From positions 62,001 through 126,000 of the forward strand of contig JASANG010002559.1 of NCBI GenBank assembly GCA_030248215.1: 64,000 bases of DNA, given 5' to 3'. Shown piece after piece: positions 38,301-48,612 of this stretch. This DNA is from Enoplolaimus lenunculus. Lineage: Eukaryota > Nematoda > Enoplea > Enoplida > Thoracostomopsidae. The number at the start of each line of letters is the position of its first letter. Positions within the stretch are counted from its first letter, which is position 1. The notes under the pieces were generated by a model that was not told where the DNA came from, made no database searches, and saw only the letters and a list, made by a program, of their open reading frames with translations. Both the position numbers and the translations under genes were made by a program.

Positions 38301-41300
38301 GAGGTTGTAGAATTTCCGCAATATCATGCGTACACCAGGTGACATTTGAGGTTGTAGAATTTCCACAATATCATGCTTACACCAGGTGACATTTGAGGTT
38401 GTAGAATTTCCACAATATCATGCTTACACCAGGTGACATTTGAGGTTGTAGAATTTCCGCAATATCATGCGTACACCAGGTGACATTTGAGGTTGTAGAA
38501 TTTCCGCAATATCATGCGTACACCAGGTGACATTTGAGGTTGTAGAATTTCCACAATATCATGCTTACACCAGGTGACATTTGAGGTTGTAGAATTTCCA
38601 CAATATCATGCTTACACCAGGTGACATTTGAGGTTGTAGAATTTCCGCAATATCATGCGTACACCAGGTGACATTTGAGGTTGTAGAATTTCCACAATAT
38701 CATGCTTACACCAGGTGACATTTGAGGTTGTAGAATTTCCGCAATATCATGCGTACACCAGGTGACATTTGAGGTTGTAGAATTTCCACAATATCATGCT
38801 TACACCAGGTGACATTTGAGGTTGTAGAATTTCCACAATATCATGCTTACACCAGGTGACATTTGAGGTTGTAGAATTTCCGCAATATCATGCGTACACC
38901 AGGTGACATTTGAGGTTGTAGAATTTCCGCAATATCATGCGTACACCAGGTGACATTTGAGGTTGTAGAATTTCCACAATATCATGCTTACACCAGGTGA
39001 CATTTGAGGTTGTAGAATTTCCACAATATCATGCGTACACCAGATGACATTTGAGGTTGTAGAATTTCCACAATATCATGCTTACACCAGGTGACATTTG
39101 AGGTTGTAGAATTTCCACAATATCATGCTTACACCAGGTGACATTTGAGGTTGTAGAATTTCCGCAATATCATGCGTACACCAGGTGACATTGAGGTTGT
39201 AGAATTTCCGCAATATCATGCGTACACCAGGTGACATTTGAGGTTGTAGAATTTCCACAATATCATGCTTACACCAGGTGACATTTGAGGTTGTAGAATT
39301 TCCGCAATATCATGCGTACACCAGGTGACATTTGAGGTTGTAGAATTTCCACAATATCATGCTTACACCAGGTGACATTTGAGGTTGTAGAATTTCCGCA
39401 ATATCATGCGTACACCAGGTGACATTTGAGGTTGTAGAATTTCCACAATATCATGCTTACACCAGGTGACATTTGAGGTTGTAGAATTTCCGCAATATCA
39501 TGCTTACACCAGGTGACATTTGAGGTTGTAGAATTTCCACAATATCATGCTTACACCAGGTGACATTTGAGGTTGTAGAATTTCCACAATATCATGCTTA
39601 CACCAGGTGACATTTGAGGTTGTAGAATTTCCGCAATATCATGCGTACACCAGGTGACATTTGAGGTTGTAGAATTTCCGCAATATCATGCGTACACCAG
39701 GTGACATTTGAGGTTGTAGAATTTCCACAATATCATGCTTACACCAGGTGACATTTGAGGTTGTAGAATTTCCGCAATATCATGCGTACACCAGGTGACA
39801 TTTGAGGTTGTAGAATTTCCGCAATATCATGCGTACACCAGGTGACATTTGAGGTTGTAGAATTTCCGCAATATCATGCGTACACCAGGTGACATTTGAG
39901 GTTGTAGAATTTCCGCAATATCATGCGTACACCAGGTGACATTTGAGGTTGTAGAATTTCCGCAATATCATGCGTACACCAGGTGACATTTGAGGTTGTA
40001 GAATTTCCACAATATCATGCTTACACCAGGTGACATTTGAGGTTGTAGAATTTCCGCAATATCATGCGTACACCAGGTGACATTTGAGGTTGTAGAATTT
40101 CCACAATATCATGCTTACACCAGGTGACATTTGAGGTTGTAGAATTTCCGCAATATCATGCGTACACCAGGTGACATTTGAGGTTGTAGAATTTCCACAA
40201 TATCATGCTTACACCAGGTGACATTTGAGGTTGTAGAATTTCCACAATATCATGCTTACACCAGGTGACATTTGAGGTTGTAGAATTTCCGCAATATCAT
40301 GCGTACACCAGGTGACATTTGAGGTTGTAGAATTTCCGCAATATCATGCGTACACCAGGTGACATTTGAGGTTGTAGAATTTCCACAATATCATGCTTAC
40401 ACCAGGTGACATTTGAGGTTGTAGAATTTCCGCAATATCATGCGTACACCAGGTGACATTTGAGTTTGTAGAATTTCCGCAATATCATGCGTACACCAGG
40501 TGACATTTGAGGTTGTAGAATTTCCGCAATATCATGCGTACACCAGGTGACATTTGAGGTTGTAGAATTTCCGCAATATCATGCGTACACCAGGTGACAT
40601 TTGAGGTTGTAGAATTTCCGCAATATCATGCGTACACCAGGTGACATTTGAGGTTGTAGAATTTCCGCAATATCATGCGTACACCAGGTGACATTTGAGG
40701 TTGTAGAATTTCCGCAATATCATGCGTACACCAGGTGACATTTGAGGTTGTAGAATTTCCGCAATATCATGCGTACACCAGGTGACATTTGAGGTTGTCG
40801 TGTCATTGACACTTAAGCTTTTGTGGCTTCAATGCGATGCACGCTGATGCTTCAGTGCGCAGTGCACTTAAGCGTTTTTGGAAACTTGTTCATATTTCAT
40901 TTTTCGCAGAAAAACCTAAGAAGACAAATCGGGGGTTAAATTCAACGGGAATTTGATAAGAAACAGGAGCAAAAGGTTTGGTGACCAAATTAAACCTTGA
41001 ATCCAGTTGTTTCAGATCTAAAAACTTCATCGATGTTCTGGCAACAAGGCGATCCGATCCGATGTTGCGAACTTCCTGAGGGTACAACAGTCTTACGTCA
41101 CCAATCACCTGGGGGTCAAACTGAGCGTATGATTACGATTTGTTGCCGAAAAATGCCATCGTCTGGACGGTGTACAGACAATTCTTGTCCTGTTGGACAT
41201 ACAAATCCACGCTGTATCGAAAATCATTCGGTTGAAGACGAACCTGTAATAAAATCTAACAAAATATCCGAGAAGAAACATCGCTGGAAACATGAACATG

Positions 41301-44300
41301 TAATGAGTAGTGAAAATAATGAAAAAGATAATAATAATTATAATGATAATAATAATAACAACAAATATAACAATGAAAAAAATATAATAAACAATAAAAA
41401 ATACAAACATAACAACAACAACAACAACAATAATAATAATAATAACAGTATTGATTATAATTGTAACAATAATAACAGCGGTAAAGATAACGATACGAAT
41501 AATTATAATAAAAACCCCACTAAACAAAATCAAAACAATAAAAGAAACAAACACAATAAAAACAAAACTAATAAAAACAACAGCTTACCTTCAGACGACA
41601 ATTGTCGACAATCTTGGGACCATGAACGAAATATCGGTTGCCATCTTGAGAACCCTGAAAATAAAAATAACACAAACAACAACAGTACACAATCAGCAGA
41701 ATGCACCGGACGAACCTGGGACTTTGAACGAAATATCGGATGTCATAGTCATAATCAAGGCTGCCAAGGTAACAAATGCGTCTGTTGCCAAAAGCAGCCG
41801 AGTGGACAATCGTATCGGCCAGATATCCCGCAGACGAAACAGTTCGACAGACACACGGCGGCAACATCAAACGCATGGCGACGTCGTAGTATGTGGAATC
41901 AAAGTGTCGCTCTTATAAGACAAGGGCTCGAAAATAGCGGTCTTCACGGCATATCGAGCATATTTCGAGCTTCGTCAGCGCTAAGCAAACGGTTGTGGAC
42001 AATTTTGTTGTTGTTGTTTTTTGTTTGTGCTGTTGTTCATACGTAAGTTTGTACATCAACGGCAATGAATTCATTTCTAAAGCTTGCCAAATTATATATG
42101 AACAGTTTTGGACGCAAAATTTATTTGAAATAGAATGGTTTTAAGTTTATTTGCCACAATCAATTGAGTAAATTTACTTTGACTATTGAAAAATCAGCGT
42201 CCAAATGAACTGTGAAATTCATTGTATTGTGTTAAAGGCCCATGTAAAGATCAGCGGCGGAACGTTTTTCTGTGGGACTGGAACAGAGTAAGCTTAAGGT
42301 TTGGACTAATTTTTGTGCATGGCTTGGGGTTTTAGGCTTAGGCTTAGCAATATGCTAGATTTTATGCTTACGCTTTTGTTTAAGCGTAGGCTTAGGAATA
42401 CACTGTAAATTCCATTGAGTTGATTAATTCAGCTTGTGAGTTGGTTGTTTCTGAATTAATATCAGTAAACATTAACTCACTCGCAGTGGAGCTGATTTTC
42501 ACTCGGAGTTGAGTTAACTCTGGGTGAGTTGATTAATTAACTCAGAATAAACTTAATCAACTCAAAATTTTGAGTTCTGATAGTCCTAACGCAGACTGAG
42601 TGAATTCAATTCATTTTGAGTTCAAATCAACTCACTGAAATTTACAGTGTATGCTTATAATACGGTTACGCCCCTCATTGGCCGAAGAATTTTATGTTAG
42701 CAAAACTTTCTTTACACCTGGACAAAAATTACAGTTTCACAGTTGTGAAGCTTTTATGTATAAATTCGTGACAACTATGGATTGACATTGCATATTAAAG
42801 CATTTTTTGTTAATTTCAGTGTCGCCACGATTTACAACGCTTCTCGAAAGCCGACACATTACAACTTCAAAAACAAGCCGACAAAAGTGTTAGCGCCGCC
42901 TGATTTTACAATTTGCAGTGGATTTGGGATATTTTTAAACGTAACTTTGTTGGAATACAATTATATTCGTCGAAATTTGAGCGATGCACTGTTTGAGTTT
43001 GGGGTTGTCGACGCTGTTGCGGATCCGGATCCAACGACTATGCTCGATGAAGAACATGGCATGACGGATGTTAATAAAGGTGAGTGGCAGTGTTTAGTCG
43101 TATTCACTATTGTCAGTTTTGTTGCAACAAAAAGTTGCAGCTGCAACTTTGAAATGCAAGTTTTGTTCGAAAACGCTTTCGTTAAACTTGCAGGCGAAAG
43201 GTTAAGCTGGAAGTTCTCGCTGCAAAAACTTGGACATGTGAATAGAGGTTTATGGTTAATTTTAAACTTCCAGCACCAAATGAAAAAATTGAGCTTGGCA
43301 ATTTTTCAACTCAACGGAAAATCAAATTGGGTTCATAAAATTTAACTGCGACCTGGACCAAAGGGTGTTTTGTATGGAGTCTTTAAATTTAGCGAAACGC
43401 ATTAATTTTTTAAAATTTGTAGAAATTAGTGGTTAAACGTTCAGTTAAGAAACTTTTTTTCAGTAATTTTTGTGCATTTTCAATATTTATACATAAAAAT
43501 TAAATTTTTATTGCAAATCTGACCGTTTTTAGAAATAAAGATGCAAATCCTGCACCAAAGTGTAAGCTAAGTTGATCTTACATTTTTCGTTTTATATTTT
43601 CTAAAACACAAATTCATACATTTTTAATTATTTCAACAAAATACGTTTCAGATTTATTAGCTTAAAGGCATCCCGACCCAAAAAATTAATAATTAAGTAT
43701 TAATAATAGTGTTAAAAATCGAATACTATTTTAACCCCTTCACCGATAGAGTATACTATGAGCAACTAAATACAATAATGTACAAACAATACAAACCCTG
43801 TGAGCAGTGTTCAACATTTATAACATATATGCACAGTGCAAAATCTCCACAAGACGTGAGAGCCTACTCGGGCTCGAGCGTCAAGCTCCTACATCTCAGT
43901 GGTCATCGTAAACTCATCCCACCTGTGAGACTGGGGTTCGAATTTTACCTTGAAAATACATCTCATATGAAATTGAAAATATTCATATGAGAAAGGGTTA
44001 AACGATTTTGGCGTTTCAAGCAGTTTTAAAATGTTTTTTGTATTAAGTGGAGAAACTCTGAAATGAATAGTTAGCTATTAAACAATAGCTTTTTTTGTTC
44101 ACAACACAAAAAGCGTTTTGTATTTTTGACACGATTCATTATATTATTTAGATCTTCCCTGTACAGACGCCGGCGTCATAATAATAGATATCGAAGAAGC
44201 CTATGGTCTGCTAACGGTTTTACCTGATTTAGGTATTTTACGCTATAATCTTCTCCGAACGAGCAGTTTTAGTTCTCGTGAAATGAACATATCACGGGGG

Positions 44301-45293
44301 TTGTCTCGAATTGATGCTAAATTCGACGGCGACCGTATCAAAGCGACAAATTACTTAATTGACTATTATATGCTATCGTGCAGTGCAGTGTTTGCACACT
44401 GCGCATACAACAATATGCGTGAACAGCTTAATTGTTGCAGTATATTTCGGCCAATATTTTCACTATTATATGGTCCGTGTTTCACCACTGATATGAGGGT
44501 GGTAAATTTATCGTCGAGATCCCCGCTGAATTTTATGAACGACGTTTGGATAACAATTAAAAAAATTGCTGACCCTCTGAACGCACCTCGAACCAAAAAC
44601 GATTTGCTCAACAATCTATTTATGTACTTAGGACTCGAGCAGTACAATAATAAATTTTCAACGTTTATTCCTCAAACTCACACCGAAATGTTCGTTGACG
44701 TCGAACACGTTGAAGATATTGTTCGCCCGAGCGAATGTATCCCGGAAAATTCAACGCAACTTCAAATATTTCAATCGTATTCGCCCGAGCGATGTTTTGT
44801 TGAAAAATCACTACTCGACCAGTTGAGCAGTTTCAACTGTCATTGGCCGTTATTTAAAATGATGCATCCTGAAGTGTATCAGATCCCGTCGCCGATTCCG
44901 TGTTCGCTAAACGATCTTTCGTCGATTGATTTAATTTGCCAAGAGGATTTTGGGATTTGTGATTTGAATCATAAACAAGCCGCTCAGCATTCAGACTGTT
45001 TACCAGAATGTCAACGTTGGGTCTACACTGTGAGTTATCGGCAAAGTATGGAAATTCCTCGGTATGTGAAAAATTATGACGAAATTTCACTGTATCTTGT
45101 ATACTCAAATCCTACATACACTTCTATGCTTGAAGTTGAAACGCTGACGTGGACTGATTATTTGAGTATGGTCGGCGGATTGTGGGGACTTTGGCTTGGC
45201 TCGAGTTTAATTACGTTCATTCATATCGGGGTTACGTTTACGTGCAGTGTTTGGGAAAGCATTCGTGATCAATTTCGTCATCGACGCTGTTGA
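31727..45293 (+). CDS. DEG/ENaC channel subunit, gene 1 (four exons, large intron)
   Basis: Multi-exon gene for a trimeric plasma-membrane cation channel subunit of the DEG/ENaC family. Proposed exons are 31727-32375, 41016-42042, 42820-43079 and 44152-45293 (stop included), giving 1025 residues. The last three are certain by homology to genes 2 and 3; the first is joined on splice phase alone. Without it, translation could begin at the ATG at 41033 and give 803 residues. Domain order: long cytoplasmic N-terminus (Gln-rich about 139-191, Asn-rich about 320-415, two WDxERNIGCH motifs near 417 and 451), His-Gly gating motif 527-528, TM1 about 543-557, post-TM1 APPDFTICSG motif, Cys-rich ectodomain, TM2 with Gly-Ser-Ser filter 995-997, short basic tail. 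Ordinary family members have 500-700 residues, so the excess is all N-terminal. Introns are 8640, 777 and 1072 bp. Confidence 0.8.
32140..32300 (+). repeat. CAA/CAG trinucleotide tract coding poly-Gln
   Basis: About 150 bases of CAA repeats with interspersed CAG, CGG, AAA and CCA codons. The interruptions argue for an old tract held in frame rather than a recent slippage product. Antisense translations give poly-Leu, poly-Cys and poly-Val and are not genes. Confidence 0.9.
32990..33155. repeat. 29-bp tandem of degenerate TTAGGC hexamers
   Basis: The unit GAATATGCTTAGATTTAAG plus CTTAGGCTTT recurs about three times with substitutions and then grades into plain TTAGGC. It looks like a relic of the TTAGGC element that lost its ends. 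Smaller relics lie near 31085-31115 and 34860-34945. Confidence 0.55.
33608..33799. mobile_element. GCGCTATACTT element, best-preserved termini
   Basis: The left end AGTTGCGCTATACTTGACGT mirrors ACAAAAGTATAGCGCAATT on the right. The interior palindrome carries CACCCGTACGGCGCTGTACG and its complement. Fragments of the family lie at 29770-29810 and 32696-32756. Confidence 0.72.
34325..34496. mobile_element. CAGGGCCGG-ended inverted-repeat element
   Basis: CAGGGCCGGAACAGCCTC mirrors TAGCCTGCTCCGGCTCTG. CAGGG-type ends suggest a hAT-like MITE; the flanking 8-mers match poorly. G/C-homopolymer-rich interior. Related pieces lie at 2815-2895 and 7405-7600. Confidence 0.5.
35310..35563. mobile_element. 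piggyBac-type MITE carrying tRNA-like boxes, diverged
   Basis: The shared segment ACAAGACGTGAGAGCC and the stretch after it, including AGCTGAGTGG and GGAGTTTGAATCC, match the other two copies. The right end is followed by TTAA. The left end is uncertain. It lies in the large intron of gene 1 if the first exon is right. Confidence 0.55.
35923..36255. mobile_element. GGATCCAGAAATTTC dispersed element, long copy
   Basis: From ACGGATCCAGAGAGATGGCG to GTCGGAAATTTTTGGATCC, with internal near-repeats of AGAATTTTTTTGTGATAAAA. Inverted GGATCC ends. Confidence 0.5.
36867..37147. mobile_element. Fold-back element with AAGAGTATGCAACT ends
   Basis: AAGAGTATGCAACT on the left and AGAGTTGTACACTCTT on the right enclose ACGCGTTGCATTTTTG, an AGAGGGGGTACAACTTGT block and CCGCTTATAGTTTAATTTAG. 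The copy at 57879-58133 shares the whole interior; a fragment lies at 30723-30840. Confidence 0.6.
37485..40796 (+). repeat. 47-bp satellite array, about 70 units
   Basis: Head-to-tail 47-bp units with the core ACCAGGTGACATTTGAGG, TTGTAGAATTTCC and CAATATCATGC. The units differ almost only at linked sites: CCACAAT with GCTTACACC, or CCGCAAT with GCGTACACC. The left-edge units carry CCACAAT with GCGTACACCAGATG. One unit is 46 bp (about 39185). The right edge continues into GTCGTGTCATTGACAC, sequence shared with the element at 59475. It lies in the large intron of gene 1 if the first exon is right. Confidence 0.97.
40797..40885 (+). mobile_element. Residue of the parent element of the 47-bp satellite
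   Basis: GTGTCATTGACACTTAAGC and TTTTGTGGC match the interior of the element at 59475-59708, immediately after its terminal unit. The far terminus is not found here. Confidence 0.55.
41016..42042 (+). CDS. Gene 1 exon 2: Asn/Cys-rich cytoplasmic segment, HG motif and TM1
   Basis: The acceptor is TTGTTTCAG ending at 41015; the donor is CATAC|GTAAGT at 42042/42043 (phase 2). The first part is cysteine-rich (CCELP, CCRK, CTDNSC). It is followed by an Asn-rich tract written in AAT/AAC (about 41326-41460, extending more loosely to 41580), then two copies of a W-D-x-E-R-N-I-G-C-H motif coded at 41615-41644 and 41717-41746. A Cys cluster (CQGNKCVCC) comes next. The C-terminal 45 residues match exon 1 of genes 2 and 3: QGLENSGLHGISS with the His-Gly gating dipeptide, then a hydrophobic TM1 ending in VVHT. 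If the upstream exon is not used, the ATG at 41033 would be the start. Confidence 0.85.
41326..41580 (+). repeat. AAT/AAC low-complexity tract coding poly-Asn
   Basis: Imperfect AAT/AAC trinucleotides within an open frame, giving Asn-rich protein with Lys, Asp and Tyr interruptions. The antisense open frame over this stretch is Ile/Val-rich and is a shadow. Confidence 0.85.
42237..42683 (+). mobile_element. TTAGGC-bearing element in gene 1 intron, interrupted by a TA-flanked MITE
   Basis: GGCCCATGTAAAGATCAGCG on the left and CGCCCCTCATTGGCC on the right. The element is split after its TTAGGA hexamer by the MITE at 42401-42649 and continues with the family's TGCTTATAATAC segment. It therefore predates that MITE. 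It lies wholly inside the intron between exons 2 and 3. Confidence 0.85.
42401..42649. mobile_element. Tc1/mariner-type MITE nested in the TTAGGC element
   Basis: Inverted termini CACTGTAAATTCC and AAATTTACAGTG, with TA on each side (42399-42400 and 42650-42651). The body is a long imperfect palindrome built of GAGTTGATT and AACTCA motifs. TA duplication is the mark of Tc1/mariner insertion; there is no transposase. Confidence 0.85.
42820..43079 (+). CDS. Gene 1 exon 3: post-TM1 motif
   Basis: Acceptor TTAATTTCAG|T and donor AAAG|GTGAGT. One base completes the split Thr codon, 86 codons follow, and one base is left (phase 1). It codes the start of the ectodomain: YNASRKPTHYNF, then APPDFTICSG, the counterpart of the family's FPAVTICN motif after TM1, then NVTLLEYN with a glycosylation sequon. 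The C-terminal half is acidic and unlike the paralogues, as expected for the variable loop before the finger domain. The longer open frame running past the donor is intronic read-through. Confidence 0.85.
43735..43997. mobile_element. piggyBac-type MITE carrying tRNA-like boxes, in gene 1 intron
   Basis: 263 bp with CCC and GGG ends and exact TTAA on each side (43731-43734 and 43998-44001), as in piggyBac elements. Inside are an A-box-like ATCTCAGTGGTC and a B-box-like GGGGTTCGAATTTTACC. The interior matches the copies at about 9157-9423 and 35310-35563 over most of its length. It lies in the intron between exons 3 and 4. Confidence 0.78.
44152..45293 (+). CDS. Gene 1 exon 4: ectodomain and TM2
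   Basis: The acceptor is TATTATTTAG at 44151. Two bases complete an Asp codon, then 379 codons and TGA. The first in-frame ATG is at 44283, but homology with gene 2 (IEEAYGLLTVLPDLG) starts upstream of it, so the exon begins at 44152. The paired cysteines of the finger and palm are present (C-x6-C, CC, G-x-C, then SPERC, PCS, CLPEC). The exon ends with ETLTWTDYLSMVGG, the GLWLGSS filter region and a short basic tail ending RHRRC. Roughly half the residues are identical to gene 2 by eye. The presumed E451 site of chicken ASIC1 is His and the D433 site is Met. Confidence 0.92.
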
Positions 45294-45884
45294 ATGCGAG
45301 CCAACAATTGCGCTCGATGTAAGAACGAGCGATGCTATGCGTTTGTATGGCGTCGTCTTACGTCGAACAGCATCACAAGTCAAAAAATTTTTGTTTACAA
45401 ATTGGTGCAACTTATATGGATCCGTTGTCATGTGTGTATAACGATGTGGATCCAAATTTGACTTGTAGACCATAGAGTTGTACATGTATGAACAAAATCA
45501 CGAACTATTCACAGTACAGTGCTAATTACGTTTGTGAATGCAATATAGATTTAGGAACTCAAATTGTAGGTCAAATTTTTAATTTCTTTATTTTTTTGCG
45601 AGTAAAACCAGAACTACTACATTTGCTTGCTATATTTGCCATACGACTTAACTGGTGCTGTGGCTACGACATATATACAGTGTAAAATTAGAAAAAGTAA
45701 CACCGCTTAGCTGTTATATACATACGTTGTCCAAAATTTGGCTAATTATTGTAAACCAAGAAATTGTCAAGCAGATCATAAACCAGGTATGTTGATTAAT
45801 TTGGTTTGTACATTTTTTGGCGGATATTAAGAACTAAAATGCCGAAAGGCTTTTAGTCACGGACTAAGCATTTTGCTGCTAAAA

Positions 45885-46150
45885 GCCATTGGTTGGATTT
45901 TTAAAATCTTACTTAAGTATTTACTTAGGTTAATACTTAAGTAACCGACTTAAGTAAACACTTAACTTTTTGAGCAAAAACAAATAAACCACAAATGTTT
46001 GCCATTGTCATAACAAGAAAGTAATAGTTTCGCTTTATATTGAGAACGCATCATGAGTCTACTATTCCATTTAGTTCAAACGAACTGTTAATCTGAATGT
46101 ACCAAATTTAGTCCGCGACTTAAGTATTTACTTATCTACAGTACGCTTTT
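45885..46150. mobile_element. TACTTAAGTA-rich dispersed element
   Basis: ATCTTACTTAAGTATTTACT and TAAGTAAACACTTAACTTTT recur, with the same body (TTTGAGCAAAAACAAA) at 2183-2300 and a piece at 37262-37380. Confidence 0.5.
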
Positions 46151-46286
46151 AAAAAGACATCATGGTTATTCAGAAACCCAATCAATGTAGGGCTATTGTA
46201 CACTTTTCCCACATCTAAGGCTAAAGTTTTATGCTTACGATTAGCCTTAGGCATAGACAAAAGTTTTGCTAATTCTTAGCATAATG

Positions 46287-46450
46287 GGCCAATAAAGAAC
46301 AGGGGCGGAACTGCATTATATGCATATTCCTAAGCGTAAGCTTAAGCCTAAGCCTAAGCCTAATACAAGCAAAAAAATTTGTGTAAAGCTTAAGCTTACG
46401 CTATTCTAGTCAAACAGAAAAACGTTCCGCCCCTGATCTTTACATGGGCC
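46287..46450 (-). mobile_element. TTAGGC-bearing element with near-exact 8-bp target duplication
   Basis: GGCCAATAAAGAACAGGG to GATCTTTACATGGGCC. The flanks are GCATAATG and GCATTATG (7 of 8). It lies in the spacer between genes 1 and 2. Confidence 0.82.
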
Positions 46451-47534
46451 GCATTATGTTAAGGTAAAATTTACAAGCGGTTGGTATCCAAATTAAAATA
46501 AGAATTTTTAAAATCGAAATTATATTTTGGACTTTAATAGACGACAAGATGTTAGCTGTACGCTACCCATGAACTTTCGTACGAAACGAGAAATACTTAT
46601 TCTACAGTATTTTTATAATATCCTGCTAAATTCTTTGAGGTTAAAAAATTATCTCGCTAGCTTCCTTCGCTTGCAAACGAACGTTCACAAGAAGTATGTA
46701 TCCATCAGAAATAAAATTCGGACTGCGCTTCTGCAATGATTAGGCTAAGACTTCACACAGCTGTATTTTTTGCCTAATTGCGCTAGAGCGTAACTCTAAA
46801 AGTTACCCAAACTTTCTAGTTTACATCAAAGGGAACGCCGTGCTGTTTCTTGCAATATATTTTCTAAAAACGCTATCTTTTTGCGACAATAAGCAGACTA
46901 TTCACAATCGTTTTTGGGCACAGTTGCACTCGCGGCATCAAAGGATCCCCACACAGGCCTAAGCCTCCAACGGAAATCAAACTTGACGTTTGTGTCAATA
47001 TTTAGTCGTCAATTTGTGACTGACTTCCCAGTCACTTTGCTTGCAAGCGTTTGTTAGTAAATATTAAATATCGCGCGGTCGGTCCGTCACATCAGAAATT
47101 TCTGATTCTGCCACTGCATACTTGCAGACTTTATTAATTGATTTTGAGATTTGGTGTAATTTTTACAATAAACACCTGTAGTCTCAATGAGGGTAGCGCA
47201 GGTCAATAATTGGCGATAGATGTTCTGCTTTGAATCAGTGAATGGTGAGCTTTGAAATTAAGCACATTTTCGGCATGATTTAAAATTGCAGGATTGACAA
47301 TATGGATCGTATTGTTTGGATACAATTGCAAAGTGAGTGTCTGAAAATTGCACTGAATCTAACAACAGACTTTAATAGCAGTTGAAACATTGATTTCTAA
47401 AGTGCTTAACTTTAGATATTTAGCCGTCTAAAAGGTTGCAGCTACGATTTTGTAAAAACAATTTTATTTTTTTGCATATATTATTGGTTTGACACTAGCT
47501 AAGTATCTGTTTACAAAATCTATATTATTAAAGC

Positions 47535-48203
47535 TACACACAAAATAAACTGTCTTGAAATTTCAAAACTCATACTTTCTTAAATTTTCAAGACATGAAT
47601 GTCTTGTATTTCAGGCATTAATAACCTTTTAGCAGGTCAGAAATTCGTTTGTTAAATGGTTAAAACATAAATTTCTTATATTCAAGAATATATTTTCTAA
47701 TTTTTATGTATGTAAAAAAAGTTGCTCCGTTTATATTCTTAAGAGAGCATATAAATAATAGAATTTCAAAGATATTTCGGGTTAAGCTCAACCTCTCCCC
47801 AACCTAAGTTTACGTCTTTGACATATCTTAGGTTGTGAAATTAGCGAATTCGGTTGGCCTTATCTCCAATTTTGAATTTGACTTCTTTGGTAATCCTTGT
47901 TTCTAAGACATTTATGTCTTAAATATCAACAAAACAAGTCTTTTATTTCAGACATAAATGTTTGTCTTATTATATTTCAGACGTATTTGTCATGTATTTT
48001 AGAAATGTTTGCTTTAATAGTTTATGAAACACACAAACTTAACACATTTAAACGTTAAAAATTTCACACACAGATTTCTGAAAACAATTCTGAAACTAAT
48101 GTCTTGCATTCAGGACACATATGTCTGGAGTCTAGATTAAGACATAATCGTCATGAATATAAGAAAATATTTCTTGAATATCAGAAAATGTTTTTTGTGT
48201 GTA
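47535..48203. mobile_element. Fold-back element with ACACACAAAA termini
   Basis: TACACACAAAATAAAC on the left mirrors TTTTTTGTGTGTA on the right. The interior repeats AAGACATAAATGTCTT-like palindromes and TTGTATTTCAG. 669 bp, no coding content. Probably a TA-targeting MITE. Confidence 0.6.
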
Positions 48204-48612
48204 CGTGTATTAGTTAAGATAAAAGTGATAGCAAAAACCTGTATAGAAGACTGAATGATTTGACCATTTTCTTGTTAGAATTAAAATATTTTAAAGATAC
48301 CAAAAAATAGAACGAAAACTCGAAACCGGTAAAACACAAAAAGATTGAAGACATTTTTTTCTGTGTTTACGAGGATTTGACAAAACTGTAACAGTTTCGA
48401 AATATTTTAAAAATGTATAGTTAAAATGGACAATATTTAAAACAAATTACAACGGAACCATAAGAAGAAAGTGGTTGCAACAAACTTTATGACAGTTACA
48501 TTTTAAGCCTCGTATTCCGGTGTTAATTTTTACAGAATACCCTTAAGAACTCTTTTTTTCTATAACTGCATATATTTTAACATATCGAATTATTCAAATT
48601 TATACTAATTGT

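Noticed and set aside
37485-40796. CRISPR-like regular repeat
   Set aside because: The 47-bp units are directly adjacent with no variable spacers, and the DNA is eukaryotic.
41105-41918. Open frames of 149 and 155 codons, minus and plus, over the Asn-rich exon
   Set aside because: Ile/Val- and Thr/Ile-rich shadows of the AAT/AAC tract; the splice sites and homology support the other frame.
42782-43345. 187-codon single-exon gene
   Set aside because: The conserved part ends at the AAAG|GTGAGT donor at 43079; the rest is intron and part of a dispersed repeat.
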